Positions 7,505-16,015 of a stretch of 25,646 nt of DNA are shown here, one piece after another. The notes below the pieces were generated by a model. The model saw only the letters and a program-made list of their open reading frames with translations. It was not told the origin of the DNA and did no database searches. This DNA comes from JABHCC01 sp034658635 (GTDB taxonomy: Bacteria; Bacteroidota; Bacteroidia; Bacteroidales; UBA12481). Within the stretch, counting starts at the first letter, position 1, and the number at the start of each line of letters is the position of its first letter. The position numbers and the translations under genes are program-made. The stretch spans positions 1 through 25,646 of the forward strand of contig JAYEFL010000364.1 in assembly GCA_034658635.1 (NCBI GenBank). Reading direction: 5' to 3'.

Positions 7505-9589
7505 CTAAAATACCCAGGATAATTTTGCAAAGAGTGATTGGTCCTGATTGAATTCCTCGGTAACTATAGTTGCGCCTCGTTGATAAGCCAGCTGAACAGA
7601 TCCGAATGGAGGGAGGAAACGCCACACAAAAACAAACTGGGCTGTTTGGCGAGTGAGGTCAAAGTCAGGATTAAATACCCGCTCAGTGACATCATATCGT
7701 GATTGGTAGAAGAGTTTGAAGTAGAGGTCTTTGTTCAGGTAATAGGTCGATCGAACATAGTGGATAACCGTATTGTCATCATCATTATCCGGGTCAAACC
7801 AATATCCTCTGATCTGATAAGAGAGATTCCAGCCATCAAGAATTTTTACATCGAAACCTACAGAGGCATGCTGCAAATCACGGTCGTAATTGAATCCCTT
7901 TCCATATCCGGAGGACAAAGAAAAGCCTCTTTTATTATTGTAGCTCAGGGTACCTGAAGCGTCCCGGTTTCTGAAATCCTTTTCATAACGTTTGAATTCT
8001 TCTGTCCAGTTCAATCTAAGATTCCATTTTTTTAGAAAACTGGTAGTCAGGCTATTATCAACTTCCCAGCTTCGTAGAATACCAGTCATACCCCAGTACA
8101 TATTATAATTGATGCTGGGTGATACCTCTTCCAGTCCGTAACGGTTGATCCAGAATTTATGCCTGACATTGGTATCAAATTCTCTGCGATTATCATCACG
8201 TATCATGCCGATTGCATTCATGTTTTTCCTTACGTGTTCTCCCACATGGGTGTAGCGGACATGAAAATGAGAAGTTTTTGAATCAAAAGAAGGACGGAGG
8301 AAGTATGTCCAGCTACCTGTTTTGTATTCTCCATAACTTTTCACCAACTGCGATGTCATTCCCAGGTACCTGGTGAAGAAGAGGGTAGTGGCCAAACCGA
8401 GAGATCCTTGATTTTCTCCCTTAAATAATCTGTTGGCTCCTATTATTCCAATATTTGAGGCATTCCTGAGATCGCGATTGACCCTGAAAACACTGTATAA
8501 TGCATTGTCACCAGAGTCTAAAGCTGAATAAACTGAATTTGGATCAGACTGAGTAGTAAGGGCATTAATTTTCCATTTATCCACCTTCCCATTGAATTTA
8601 ACACCCCAGGGGATATCGCCGATTCGTCGCGAATAGAACTGCTTGATACGCGTTGAGTAGTTCTCGGCTCCTTCCATAAAGAAGGGACGTTTTTCAGGAT
8701 ATGACAGCTCAAAACGGGTCAGATTAACCTGTTCAACATCTCCTTCAATGGTTGCAAAATCAGGATTTACCGTGGCATCAAGACTCAGGTTGCTTGACAG
8801 GTTTACGCGTACATCACCACCTACCTCAAAGCTTGGTTTATTTCCCTGCTGTACCTGCATTTGTGCGTATGGAATAAATGAAAAGCGCTTGCCTTCAGTT
8901 TCGAGCAGGTTGAGCCCGGTAATTGACCCAATCTCAGCAATTCTGAACCATTCGGATAAACCCGATACCCAATGGCTCATTTCAAGATTACGCGGGATAT
9001 ACCGAATAACGTTAAGGCCCCAATTTGTCTTTTTCCGATTATAACGGATGGATGAAAAAGGGATGGCCACTTCTGCCGACCAACCCTTTGTATTGATATC
9101 TCCGGCAGATTCCCAGTTTACATCCCATTTAGTATCCTGTGTGCGTCCATTATCAGCCCAACGCTCATCTTGCTGTGTACCCAGGGCATTGACGATGAAA
9201 TAGTAGGCATTGTTATCATCATCAAAAGAATCAATCACCAGCGCAATGGCATCGTCGTCCGACACTTCTCCGTCTCGCTTTGTGATTTTCGTTGATATTT
9301 TGTCAGGATCTGGATCTTCACATTCGATCCCGAAATATATATACTTCTTGCTATACAATATTCGAACCCTGGTAGAAAAACTGGCTTTTTCACCGTAAGC
9401 AGGTTCGAGTTGAGTAAACCCGGTGAGTATATCGGCATTATCCCAAACGGCTTCATCCAGTATCCCATCGACCTGAATTTCAGTTTCTGTTTGCATGGCT
9501 TCAACAGATTGAGCAAAGGAGTGTTGTTTAGCAATAGTCAGCAGGAAAATCAATAGAACGAGAGTAAGGCTTAGGCTTTTGGTAGACAT
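7505..9589 (-). CDS. DUF5916 outer-membrane protein with CBM9-like N-terminal domain
   Basis: A 694-residue exported protein; the signal peptide ends near SFAQ (residue 27). Residues of about 35-225 form a carbohydrate-binding family 9-like (DOMON-type) beta-sandwich: IQVDGILDEAVWDNAD opens it, YIYFGIECEDPDPDKI and IALVIDSFDDDNNAYYF follow. From about residue 235 onward, the DUF5916 part has alternating aromatic strands (for example FELSYPEKRPFFMEGAENYS) typical of an outer-membrane barrel, and the chain ends in SWVF with the terminal Phe seen in many barrel proteins. The role is unknown in the family; surface binding or transport of a ligand is plausible. The ATG at 9589 is directly before the signal peptide. 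It stands alone: the neighbours are a broken permease and a toxin-antitoxin pair. Confidence 0.85.
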   Translation of the reverse strand: MSTKSLSLTLVLLIFLLTIAKQHSFAQSVEAMQTETEIQVDGILDEAVWDNADILTGFTQLEPAYGEKASFSTRVRILYSKKYIYFGIECEDPDPDKISTKITKRDGEVSDDDAIALVIDSFDDDNNAYYFIVNALGTQQDERWADNGRTQDTKWDVNWESAGDINTKGWSAEVAIPFSSIRYNRKKTNWGLNVIRYIPRNLEMSHWVSGLSEWFRIAEIGSITGLNLLETEGKRFSFIPYAQMQVQQGNKPSFEVGGDVRVNLSSNLSLDATVNPDFATIEGDVEQVNLTRFELSYPEKRPFFMEGAENYSTRIKQFYSRRIGDIPWGVKFNGKVDKWKINALTTQSDPNSVYSALDSGDNALYSVFRVNRDLRNASNIGIIGANRLFKGENQGSLGLATTLFFTRYLGMTSQLVKSYGEYKTGSWTYFLRPSFDSKTSHFHVRYTHVGEHVRKNMNAIGMIRDDNRREFDTNVRHKFWINRYGLEEVSPSINYNMYWGMTGILRSWEVDNSLTTSFLKKWNLRLNWTEEFKRYEKDFRNRDASGTLSYNNKRGFSLSSGYGKGFNYDRDLQHASVGFDVKILDGWNLSYQIRGYWFDPDNDDDNTVIHYVRSTYYLNKDLYFKLFYQSRYDVTERVFNPDFDLTRQTAQFVFVWRFLPPFGSVQLAYQRGATIVTEEFNQDQSLFAKLSWVF

Positions 9590-9634
9590 AGCAGAATGAT
9601 AAAATTAGCAGGCTAAATGTACCGATTATTGTGC

Positions 9635-9877
9635 TTATTCAGCAGAAGGATGGAGCTTTTCCGAAATCCAATATTTAATCACTGATTGACGAGTAATACC
9701 CAATCGATGAGCTTCCCGGTCGAGTTCTTTAACCATCCATGCCGGGAAATCTATACTTACACGCCTGGGTTTTAATCCAGGCCGTTCAGCTTCTTCAACT
9801 ATCAGGTATTCAGTTATTTCGTCACCCTTGTCAAAAATAGTGTCAAATTCTTCAGCTCTTATAGATTTCTTTTTCAT
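9635..9877 (-). CDS. brnA: BrnA-type CopG-like antitoxin
   Basis: An 80-residue probable antitoxin of a type II BrnT/BrnA module. It neutralises the BrnT ribonuclease and, as in characterised pairs, should repress its own operon. Residues 1-35 (MKKKSIRAEEFDTIFDKGDE onwards) are the acidic toxin-binding segment. Residues of about 45-75 (RRVSIDFPAWMVKELDREAH, then GITRQSVIKYWISEKL) form a CopG/ribbon-helix-helix-like DNA-binding part. I chose the ATG at 9877 because family members start MKKK...; a longer frame from a GTG at 9919 adds 14 unlikely residues. The gene overlaps the 3' end of brnT by 26 nt, so the two are translationally coupled with the toxin first, the usual order for this family. 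Confidence 0.8.
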   Translation of the reverse strand: MKKKSIRAEEFDTIFDKGDEITEYLIVEEAERPGLKPRRVSIDFPAWMVKELDREAHRLGITRQSVIKYWISEKLHPSAE

Positions 9878-10112
9878 CTTGTCTTGATTTTCGCACGGAG
9901 ATAATCCGGATTGCTTCACCCCTCAGGGTATAAACTGCAGACCAATAATTATTTTTGAACCGTACAACCATTAAAAACCGTGTTTCGTTTAAAGTCCTGG
10001 CCGGAATAACTATTCGCTCCGGGTCAAACCATAAATGCTGTGCTTCGTGAAAATCGATCCCATGTTTCTCTTTATTACTTATACTTTTAAGATTTTCGAA
10101 TTCGAAAGTCAT
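9852..10112 (-). CDS. brnT: BrnT-type ribonuclease toxin
   Basis: An 86-residue toxin of the BrnT family, RelE-like-fold ribonucleases that cut RNA and slow growth until bound by BrnA. It shows the family opening FEFENLKSISNKEKHGIDF, the EAQHLWFD segment, RFLMVVRFKNNYWSAVYTLR, and the basic IRIISVRKSRQDEKEIY end carrying the conserved Arg/Glu/Tyr cluster. The frame can be extended to a TTG at 10130, but that codon lies inside a probable -7 promoter box, and family proteins begin with a short segment before FEF, so the ATG at 10112 is preferred. It is first in a two-gene operon with brnA. All key residues appear present, so the pair is probably active. Confidence 0.85.
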   Translation of the reverse strand: MTFEFENLKSISNKEKHGIDFHEAQHLWFDPERIVIPARTLNETRFLMVVRFKNNYWSAVYTLRGEAIRIISVRKSRQDEKEIYKS

Positions 10113-10127
10113 GACTGCGATTTCAGA

Positions 10128-10135
10128 CAAATGTA
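10128..10135 (-). promoter_or_regulatory. -7 box of the brnTA promoter
   Basis: On the minus strand TACATTTG matches the Bacteroidota housekeeping -7 consensus TAnnTTTG. A start of transcription about 7 nt downstream would leave a leader of roughly 12 nt before the brnT ATG at 10112. The -33 part is poor (TTTTAG rather than TTTG), consistent with a repressed or weak promoter. Confidence 0.45.
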
Positions 10136-10154
10136 CAATAATTAATCAATTATT

Positions 10155-10169
10155 GTGCTAAAATAGCAC
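10155..10169. promoter_or_regulatory. palindromic operator candidate upstream of brnTA
   Basis: Perfect inverted repeat GTGCTA-AAA-TAGCAC, 43 bp upstream of the brnT ATG and 20 bp upstream of the -7 box, so it would cover the -33 region. A small palindrome in this place is what an autoregulating BrnA dimer would be expected to bind. The repeat is seen; binding by BrnA is inferred. It is too short and lacks a T-tract, so a terminator is unlikely. Confidence 0.5.
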
Positions 10170-10189
10170 GGTTATTAACGATAATGTAA

Positions 10190-11692
10190 TCACTTATTAA
10201 TTTTCGCCTGATACTCCTTCATCTGTTTTGTGGGTTCTATTATTGAGTAACCTTCCCAGATTGTATCGGAATATGATGTGATGCGTTCCGGTTTGACTGC
10301 TTTTTCTGTAATGTTCCTAAACCGGATGTCACTGAAACTTTCCCGATAAACCACCAATTGCTCAAAGCATGATTCCTGGTATCCCTGCAGGTTCAGATCC
10401 AGAGCTGCTTCATACAGTTTCTTATTGAATAGTGGTCGTTTTTCTTTTCTAATAATTTCGAATGCTCTTTTTACTCCGTATCTGTTAGCGCTTCTTTGCA
10501 TTGTGTACTTTGGAAAGTAGCCAAACTCATCTTTTTCGTAAAGCAACAAACCAGCATCTACTTCCTCATTGTAATTGACTCCTAACAGTTTGATCCCCTT
10601 TTCTTTTTTTCTTTGCTTCAGAGAGTATTCAATTCTTAAAATAGCGTAAGTTTCAATCGAAATATAGATCATTCCCTGGTAGTCTGAACCAAGTAAACCG
10701 GTAAAACTAAGAGCGTAGGCGTCCTCTCCCCTGATCCCGATAATCCCCACATTCTGGTACTTGTATCGGTTCGGCTTTTGGATAAAATCCCAGCCCCAGG
10801 GCAAGTCACCGGTCAAGACAAATAATTCCACAATACGGTACATTGAATCTCGTTTTGCCTCAGCATTTTGTACACTGTCGTTCTCCAATCCTGAAACCTC
10901 TACATGCGATTCCTTGAAAGACAAGATACCTGTTCGATACTTCCAAAAAGTATTATCATCAGTTTTAGTATCGAATAAATCAGTCAGAACCTTTTCAATC
11001 CTGTCGAGTCCACCACCGTCATCTTCTTTTAGGATCACATGCTTTATCCCTTCAACTTTATATTTTGCTTTTGCTGAGTCTTGTGGAGGAATCGAATAAA
11101 GCGTATATAAATGGTCTGTATATGAACGATTATATCTTGGTATACTATCTACCATTTCCTTGACAATTTTTTCATCAATTTCCGGAATTGTGCTCTTCTC
11201 AAGTGTAATGTCAAAGGCATTGATGTATGATGCATTGTTACTCCTTATAAACACTTCTCTTTTTTGAGCAATTCGGGGATAGTTCACCTCCCTTCTTTCC
11301 AAGGCTTTTTGAATAAGTTCCTTCGGACTATAGGGATTGGCTATGATGGCAATTGTTCTGAGCTTGACAGGCTTCTCCCTGATTTTAACAGTCATACCAT
11401 CTGTCATGTCACTAACCGCTATCGTAAACGTTTTATAAGCAATGTAATAAAAAGCAATACTGTCACTTTGCCCGATTCTCTCAAGGTTGAGGGTGAATTC
11501 CCCGTTTTGATTGCTAACCGTTCCGTAGGTACTTCCAACGACAGCAATATTGACGAATGGCATTGCTATATCAGTGTCAGTATCAATAACAACTCCACGT
11601 ACCTGCTGTTGGGCAAGCAAGGAAACTGATTGACTAATTATCAAAAGAATTACGTAATTAATAAGGTAATAAACTACGTAGTTCCTCTTCAT
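10190..11692 (-). CDS. CarboxypepD_reg-like exported protein without TonB barrel
   Basis: A 500-residue exported protein with a Sec signal (about residues 1-28, ending SLLAQ). Residues of about 30-110 form the carboxypeptidase-regulatory-like beta-sandwich (QQVRGVVIDTDTDIAMPFVN, then STYGTVSNQNGEFTLNL) that also begins SusC-type receptors. There is no plug or TonB barrel: the rest (FIRSNNASYINAFDITLEKS, DDGGGLDRIEKVLTD, TGDLPWGWDFIQKPNRYKYQ) resembles stand-alone DUF5686-like envelope proteins of Bacteroidota with unknown role. It is the last gene of a probable minus-strand operon, starting 4 nt after the cupin gene stop. The function is not predicted beyond an envelope location. Confidence 0.75.
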   Translation of the reverse strand: MKRNYVVYYLINYVILLIISQSVSLLAQQQVRGVVIDTDTDIAMPFVNIAVVGSTYGTVSNQNGEFTLNLERIGQSDSIAFYYIAYKTFTIAVSDMTDGMTVKIREKPVKLRTIAIIANPYSPKELIQKALERREVNYPRIAQKREVFIRSNNASYINAFDITLEKSTIPEIDEKIVKEMVDSIPRYNRSYTDHLYTLYSIPPQDSAKAKYKVEGIKHVILKEDDGGGLDRIEKVLTDLFDTKTDDNTFWKYRTGILSFKESHVEVSGLENDSVQNAEAKRDSMYRIVELFVLTGDLPWGWDFIQKPNRYKYQNVGIIGIRGEDAYALSFTGLLGSDYQGMIYISIETYAILRIEYSLKQRKKEKGIKLLGVNYNEEVDAGLLLYEKDEFGYFPKYTMQRSANRYGVKRAFEIIRKEKRPLFNKKLYEAALDLNLQGYQESCFEQLVVYRESFSDIRFRNITEKAVKPERITSYSDTIWEGYSIIEPTKQMKEYQAKINK

Positions 11693-11696
11693 CTAT

Positions 11697-12047
11697 TTAA
11701 ATTTTCTCCTGATTTGGAATTATACAGATTATTTCAAAATCCTCATCATAAGGATTCTTGAACTGGTGTAATTCATTGGGTGGCACGAAGAGTGATTGGC
11801 CTTCGCTCAGCTCATGCTCCACTTCATCCTTATCAATGATTATTCCATGCTTACTTTCAATTTTGATCACATGCTCGTAGTTATGCGTATGTCGGGGTGT
11901 ATTTCCACCCGGCGCAATAATGAACTGTCGCATAATAATATTGTCTGAACTGTCATCTGTGCCAATCAGAATCTTCATCTTAACATCCTTGGCTCCGTCC
12001 ATGTGAACCTCTTTAGCCTGGATCTTATTATTATTGTTGATTTTCAT
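11697..12047 (-). CDS. small cupin-domain protein
   Basis: A 116-residue single-domain cupin, cytoplasmic (no signal). Motif 1 is APGGNTPRHTHNYEHVIKI with metal ligands His53, His55, Glu58 and/or His59. Motif 2 is VPPNELHQFKNPYDEDF with His94. These ligands predict a bound divalent metal. Small cupins like this serve as isomerases, dioxygenases or sensors; nothing in the sequence settles which. It lies 62 bp after the small membrane protein gene and 4 bp before the CarboxypepD_reg-like gene, so tight coupling with the latter is likely. Confidence 0.85.
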   Translation of the reverse strand: MKINNNNKIQAKEVHMDGAKDVKMKILIGTDDSSDNIIMRQFIIAPGGNTPRHTHNYEHVIKIESKHGIIIDKDEVEHELSEGQSLFVPPNELHQFKNPYDEDFEIICIIPNQEKI

Positions 12048-12109
12048 CGTTGTTTGATTAAGCCCAAATTCACTGATTTATAGAGCAATTCATCTATGGG
12101 TGATGTTTC

Positions 12110-12295
12110 TCAACCAATGGCCATACTCTTAAAAGCCTCGAGTACCAGAAATACTGGCCAAACAAATGCTTTTAGAATGCCTAATACTCCCATCCAAAAA
12201 CTGGTGGCCTGGCCGATAAAGAAAATTGCAGCTCCGATTAATCCAAGTCCATAAATTGCACCGCTGGGTGCTTGGCATTTCATGTTATTTTCCAT
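12110..12295 (-). CDS. 61-residue conserved membrane protein
   Basis: A small, strongly hydrophobic protein with two predicted membrane segments: SGAIYGLGLIGAAIFFIG and the GVLGILKAFVWPVFLVLEAF stretch, joined by a short Gln/Ser/Trp turn. The pattern (APSGAIYGLGLIGAA, then FWMGVLGILKAFVWPVFLV) is one I recognise from uncharacterised short proteins in several phyla, which supports a real gene despite its size. It lies 19 bp after the aminotransferase gene. Function unknown. The start could be the second Met (residue 5). Confidence 0.7.
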   Translation of the reverse strand: MENNMKCQAPSGAIYGLGLIGAAIFFIGQATSFWMGVLGILKAFVWPVFLVLEAFKSMAIG

Positions 12296-12296
12296 G

Positions 12297-12317
12297 GTTT
12301 TATTATTATTATTATTA
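12297..12317 (-). repeat. TAA trinucleotide run forming six tandem stop codons
   Basis: On the minus strand the aminotransferase gene ends with GGA followed by six consecutive in-frame TAA triplets, then AACC and the ATG of the next gene. The run is a short microsatellite that slippage could lengthen or shorten without changing either protein, though it would change the spacing between the two genes. Confidence 0.8.
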
Positions 12318-13577
12318 TCCTGCTAACTCTTGCAAAGCCTCTATAAAAACATCCAACTCCTGAGGAGTAGTATAAACATTTGGCGTAATTCTACATCCGG
12401 CTACTCCAGGGCGATTTATGGCAACCGTGTATATCTTGTATTTATTAAGAAGAGTCTTCGACATTTCGCCAGGTGCCATGCCCTTGATGCCAACATTAGC
12501 TATACCACATGCCCTGTCTGGATCTGAAGGAGTATTTATGATTATATTGGGTGTGTTCCTAACCTGCTTAGTCCAGTAGGTTTGTAAATACCTTAATCGT
12601 TCTTCTTTTCTTGCTCCACCTAATTTATTATAATAGTCAATAGAGTCTGCAATAGTGAGGTCTGTGTGTACTGCAGTAGTGCCGATGTGAGCTAACCTGG
12701 AAATATCATCTTTGGATCTTTTCCCCTCAGCCATAAAAGGCCAAATATCTTTGATTCGTTTCTTTTTGACGTACAACAATCCACCTCCCAGAGGAACACT
12801 GAGCCATTTATGCAGGCTTGCGCCATAGTAGTCGCAATGCAATTCTTCCATATTAAATTGTATATGGGCAACTGCATGAGCACCGTCAACCAGTACCTGA
12901 ACTCCATGTTTGTGAGCCATATCGCATATTTTACGGACAGGAAGTACATGTCCGGTAATATTTATCATATGGCAGATCATAATCATCCGGGTTTTATCAG
13001 TAATTGCATTTTCATAGAGACTGACAATCTCATCGTCTGATTCAGGATCATTGGGAACCATAACTCTTTTGTTGACCACACCATATTGCTCCGCAACCTG
13101 ATCAAACATATTTAGCATTGCACCATAATCTTGTTCTGCCATAATTGCCTCATCACCAGCCTTCCATGGGAATCCGCCAATAATCATATCAAGAGATTCC
13201 GTCGCGTTTCGGGTCAGTATAAGTTCTTCAGTTGAGCATCCCACCAGATCTGCTAACTTTTTCACCATTTTCTTTTTATTGTCCCCCTGTACGGTTCGCA
13301 TATAGTAGGAAGCCTGATAATTGACCTCCCGTACGTGCTTGATGAATTTCTCCAGCACTTCCTGGGGCTGCATGCAGTAATAGCCATTCTCCAGATTAAT
13401 ATAGTCTGGTTTCAGGCGATATCCTTTCCTGATACCTGCCCAGAAGTCTTCATCTCCGGCAAGTTCACCTGCAGGTATATTTGCATGCATGCTAATCCAT
13501 TTTTCCAGTCCGAAAACCGGAGGGGCTGCGGCCAGGCTAAGCAAGCCAAGGCTTTTTAGAAAGGTCCGTTTGTCCAT
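12315..13577 (-). CDS. exported class-V aminotransferase-fold PLP enzyme (isopenicillin N epimerase-like)
   Basis: A 420-residue fold-type I PLP enzyme of the aminotransferase class V family (cysteine desulfurase / isopenicillin N epimerase relatives). Visible are TRNATESLDMIIGGFPWKAGD (about 122-142), the PLP-ring Asp231 in VLVDGAHAVAHIQF, and the Schiff-base lysine Lys257 in DYYGASLHKWLSVPLGGGLLYV. The start MDKRTFLKSLGLLSLAAAPP is a Tat-like signal with Lys-Arg instead of Arg-Arg, so a periplasmic location is likely, as in other Tat-tagged members. No catalytic Cys of a desulfurase loop is evident, so epimerase, lyase or transaminase activity is possible. It is first in a probable operon with the small membrane protein, cupin and CarboxypepD_reg-like genes, and reads divergently from the 3-keto-disaccharide hydrolase gene. 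Confidence 0.85.
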   Translation of the reverse strand: MDKRTFLKSLGLLSLAAAPPVFGLEKWISMHANIPAGELAGDEDFWAGIRKGYRLKPDYINLENGYYCMQPQEVLEKFIKHVREVNYQASYYMRTVQGDNKKKMVKKLADLVGCSTEELILTRNATESLDMIIGGFPWKAGDEAIMAEQDYGAMLNMFDQVAEQYGVVNKRVMVPNDPESDDEIVSLYENAITDKTRMIMICHMINITGHVLPVRKICDMAHKHGVQVLVDGAHAVAHIQFNMEELHCDYYGASLHKWLSVPLGGGLLYVKKKRIKDIWPFMAEGKRSKDDISRLAHIGTTAVHTDLTIADSIDYYNKLGGARKEERLRYLQTYWTKQVRNTPNIIINTPSDPDRACGIANVGIKGMAPGEMSKTLLNKYKIYTVAINRPGVAGCRITPNVYTTPQELDVFIEALQELAG

Positions 13578-13714
13578 AATCCGATTATTTTAGTCTGAGC
13601 GAGTCAATAAAGATATAAAATATGCAGAGGATCATGAACTCCGACATCTTTCATCATTTTTCAATACCTTGTAATCAGAAATTTGCATTCATTTTTTTAA
13701 CCTAAATTAAACCA

Positions 13715-14485
13715 ATGAAAAGTGTTGTTCGTTTGCTATTGTTAGCCATTTGTGCCATTGTATTATTTTCTTGTAGTAATTCACAAAAGGTTGAAGTTGA
13801 GTCGCTCATGGCTGAATTAGATGCTGAAGCCCCACTAAACACCCTTACAAAGAAGGAACAGAAATCAGGATGGGAACTGATGTTCGACGGCAAAAGTCTT
13901 GATGGCTGGCATGGCTTTAACATGCAAGACGCTCCGGATTGTTGGAGGGCTGAAGATGATGCTCTGAAGATAATCAATGAGGGTGGGGCAGAGAGTGCAG
14001 AGGGGATTCTCACAGATAAAAAATACAAAAGCTTTGCGTTGAGTCTTGACTTTCAGTTGACCCATGGAGCCAATTCTGGTGTTCTTTTTCATGTTTCTGA
14101 AAATACAAAGTATACTTATGCATACGAGACAGGAACTGAATTTCAGATTATTGATCATGCAAACTGGCCTGATCCTCTGGAAGGCTGGCAGATTTGCGGA
14201 GCAAACTATGCCATGCACGCACCGAAAGTGGAGGCCTTTAAGCCAGTTGGAGAGTGGAATCAAATGATGTTGGTAGTTGATGGGAATTTTGTGACACATG
14301 TTCTTAATGGGGAGATCGTGGTGGAGTATGAAAAGTACTCAGATGAATGGACTGAACTAAGGAACAGCGGGAAATGGAGTGATTATCCAGACTATGGTAA
14401 GTTTGATGAGGGCTATATCACCCTGCAGAACCACGGTACTCGGGTGAATTTCAGGAATATCAAGATCAACGAATTAACCAATTAA
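13715..14485 (+). CDS. DUF1080 / 3-keto-disaccharide hydrolase-like lipoprotein
   Basis: A 256-residue lipoprotein: signal residues 1-19, lipobox LFSC with Cys20. Residues of about 51-254 form the DUF1080 (3-keto-disaccharide hydrolase) concanavalin-like fold, opening with GWELMFDGKSLDGWHGFN and continuing through GANSGVLFHVSE, GTEFQIIDHANW, VGEWNQMMLVVDGN and ending in GYITLQNHGTRVNFRNIKI. Members hydrolyse or eliminate 3-ketoglycosides made by Gfo/Idh/MocA dehydrogenases. Exactly such an oxidoreductase follows after 2 nt, which strongly supports this role. It is first in a plus-strand cluster with an MFS transporter, a second oxidoreductase and GH116. It is probably attached to the periplasmic face of a membrane. 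The specific sugar is unknown. Confidence 0.88.
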   Translation: MKSVVRLLLLAICAIVLFSCSNSQKVEVESLMAELDAEAPLNTLTKKEQKSGWELMFDGKSLDGWHGFNMQDAPDCWRAEDDALKIINEGGAESAEGILTDKKYKSFALSLDFQLTHGANSGVLFHVSENTKYTYAYETGTEFQIIDHANWPDPLEGWQICGANYAMHAPKVEAFKPVGEWNQMMLVVDGNFVTHVLNGEIVVEYEKYSDEWTELRNSGKWSDYPDYGKFDEGYITLQNHGTRVNFRNIKINELTN

Positions 14486-14487
14486 CT

Positions 14488-15987
14488 ATGTCAGATACTA
14501 ATTTTACCCGTCGAAGTTTTTTGAAGAAAACTGCTGTTGTTGGTGCAGGAATTACAATAGTGCCCAGTTTTACAGTTAGTGGTTTGGGATACAAGGCTCC
14601 CAGCGACCGTATGAATATTGTTGGCATTGGAGTTGGGGGCAAAGGTCATGCAAATCTACTGGCTATGAATTCAGAGAATATTATTGGTCTTTGTGATGTG
14701 GACTGGAGATATGCCAGTAATTGTTTTAAAGCATTTCCCAAAGCAAAAAAATATTATGATTGGCGAAAGATGTTTGATGAATTGGGTGATTCTATTGATG
14801 CTGTGATGGTTGCTACTGCCGATCATACTCATGCATTGGTGGCAGCTAATGCAATGGCTATGGGAAAGCATGTTTATTGCCAAAAGCCGCTGACTCATTC
14901 AGTTTATGAATCTAGATTATTGACTAAGTTGGCTCACAAACACAAGGTGGCCACACAAATGGGCAATCAGGGAAATTCCGGACACGGTGTACGTCAGATT
15001 TGTGAATGGATATGGAATGGTGAAATTGGAGAGGTTAAAGAGGTTCATACCTGGACTAATCGTCCGATTTGGCCACAGGGCTTACAACGTCCTGCTGACG
15101 CCATGACTCCCCCAGACACACTTGATTGGGATCTTTTTATTGGTCCGGCTCCCATGCGCCCTTATCATGAGACCTATACTCCATGGAACTGGCGTGGATG
15201 GTGGGATTTTGGAACGGGTGCTTTTGGAGATATGGCTTGTCACGTGGTGGATCCGGTTTATCAGGCCCTTAAGCTGGGTTATCCCGATTCCATCAATGGC
15301 AGTTCAACTCTACTAAATACTGAAAGCGCACCGCAGGCTGAAAAAGTGAAATTCAATTTCCCCGCTCGTGAAAATGTGAATAAAGTGAAAATGCCGGCCG
15401 TAGAAGTATACTGGTACGATGGAGGATTACTCCCTGATAGACCAGATCTAATGGCGGATGGAGAAGGATTCATGAAAGACGGAATGGGTGGATGTTTGTT
15501 TGTTGGATCGAAGGATACCCTGATATGTGGTACTGGTGGATTTAATCCAAGGTTGCTTTCTGGCAGGATGCCTGAAGTTACTCCATATATCCGCAGAATC
15601 TCCGGGGCAGTAGGCTATGTAGATGGACCTCATGAGCAAGACTGGATAAGGGCTTGCAAGGAATCACCAGAAAACAGACTTGAGAGCACAGCCAATTTTG
15701 GGTATTCTGGTCCTTTTAACGAAATGGTATTGCTGGGAGTATTAGCGATTCGTTTGCAAGGCCTGAACAAAACCCTGAAGTGGGATGCTGAGAATATGAG
15801 GTTCACCAATATTTCTGCTGATGAAACCTTCAAGGTGGTAACTTCTGATGATTTTAAAGTGGTTGACGGGCATCCTCATTTTACAACAAAACATGTCACA
15901 TTGAATGCCCTGGAAGCAGCAAGTGAATATATTAAACATACTTATCGGGATGGATGGCAATTGCCAGAAATGCCAGTCAGTCTTTGA
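14488..15987 (+). CDS. Tat-exported Gfo/Idh/MocA oxidoreductase
   Basis: A 499-residue NAD(P)-dependent sugar oxidoreductase. Residues 8-14 (RRSFLKK) with the following hydrophobic stretch form a twin-arginine signal, so the enzyme is exported already folded with its cofactor. The Rossmann fold starts at MNIVGIGVGGKGH, with the acidic CDVDWRY after beta-2, AVMVATADHTHA, and KHVYCQKPLTHS where Gln-Lys-Pro replaces the usual Glu-Lys-Pro. The C-terminal Gfo domain (WNWRGWWDFGTGAFGDMACH) carries the catalytic-type His. Members of this exported group carry out 3-oxidation of glycosides or cofactor-recycling isomerisation. It starts 2 nt after the DUF1080 gene stop, so they share a transcript and probably a pathway. 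The exact substrate is not readable. Confidence 0.88.
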   Translation: MSDTNFTRRSFLKKTAVVGAGITIVPSFTVSGLGYKAPSDRMNIVGIGVGGKGHANLLAMNSENIIGLCDVDWRYASNCFKAFPKAKKYYDWRKMFDELGDSIDAVMVATADHTHALVAANAMAMGKHVYCQKPLTHSVYESRLLTKLAHKHKVATQMGNQGNSGHGVRQICEWIWNGEIGEVKEVHTWTNRPIWPQGLQRPADAMTPPDTLDWDLFIGPAPMRPYHETYTPWNWRGWWDFGTGAFGDMACHVVDPVYQALKLGYPDSINGSSTLLNTESAPQAEKVKFNFPARENVNKVKMPAVEVYWYDGGLLPDRPDLMADGEGFMKDGMGGCLFVGSKDTLICGTGGFNPRLLSGRMPEVTPYIRRISGAVGYVDGPHEQDWIRACKESPENRLESTANFGYSGPFNEMVLLGVLAIRLQGLNKTLKWDAENMRFTNISADETFKVVTSDDFKVVDGHPHFTTKHVTLNALEAASEYIKHTYRDGWQLPEMPVSL

Positions 15988-16015
15988 GTTATACATATTA
16001 AACATAAAATAAAGC

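Noticed and set aside
10155..10169. Palindrome upstream of brnTA as a rho-independent terminator for the 10190-11692 gene
   Set aside because: The stem is only 6 bp with a 3-nt loop and no T-tract follows on the minus strand; an operator fits better.
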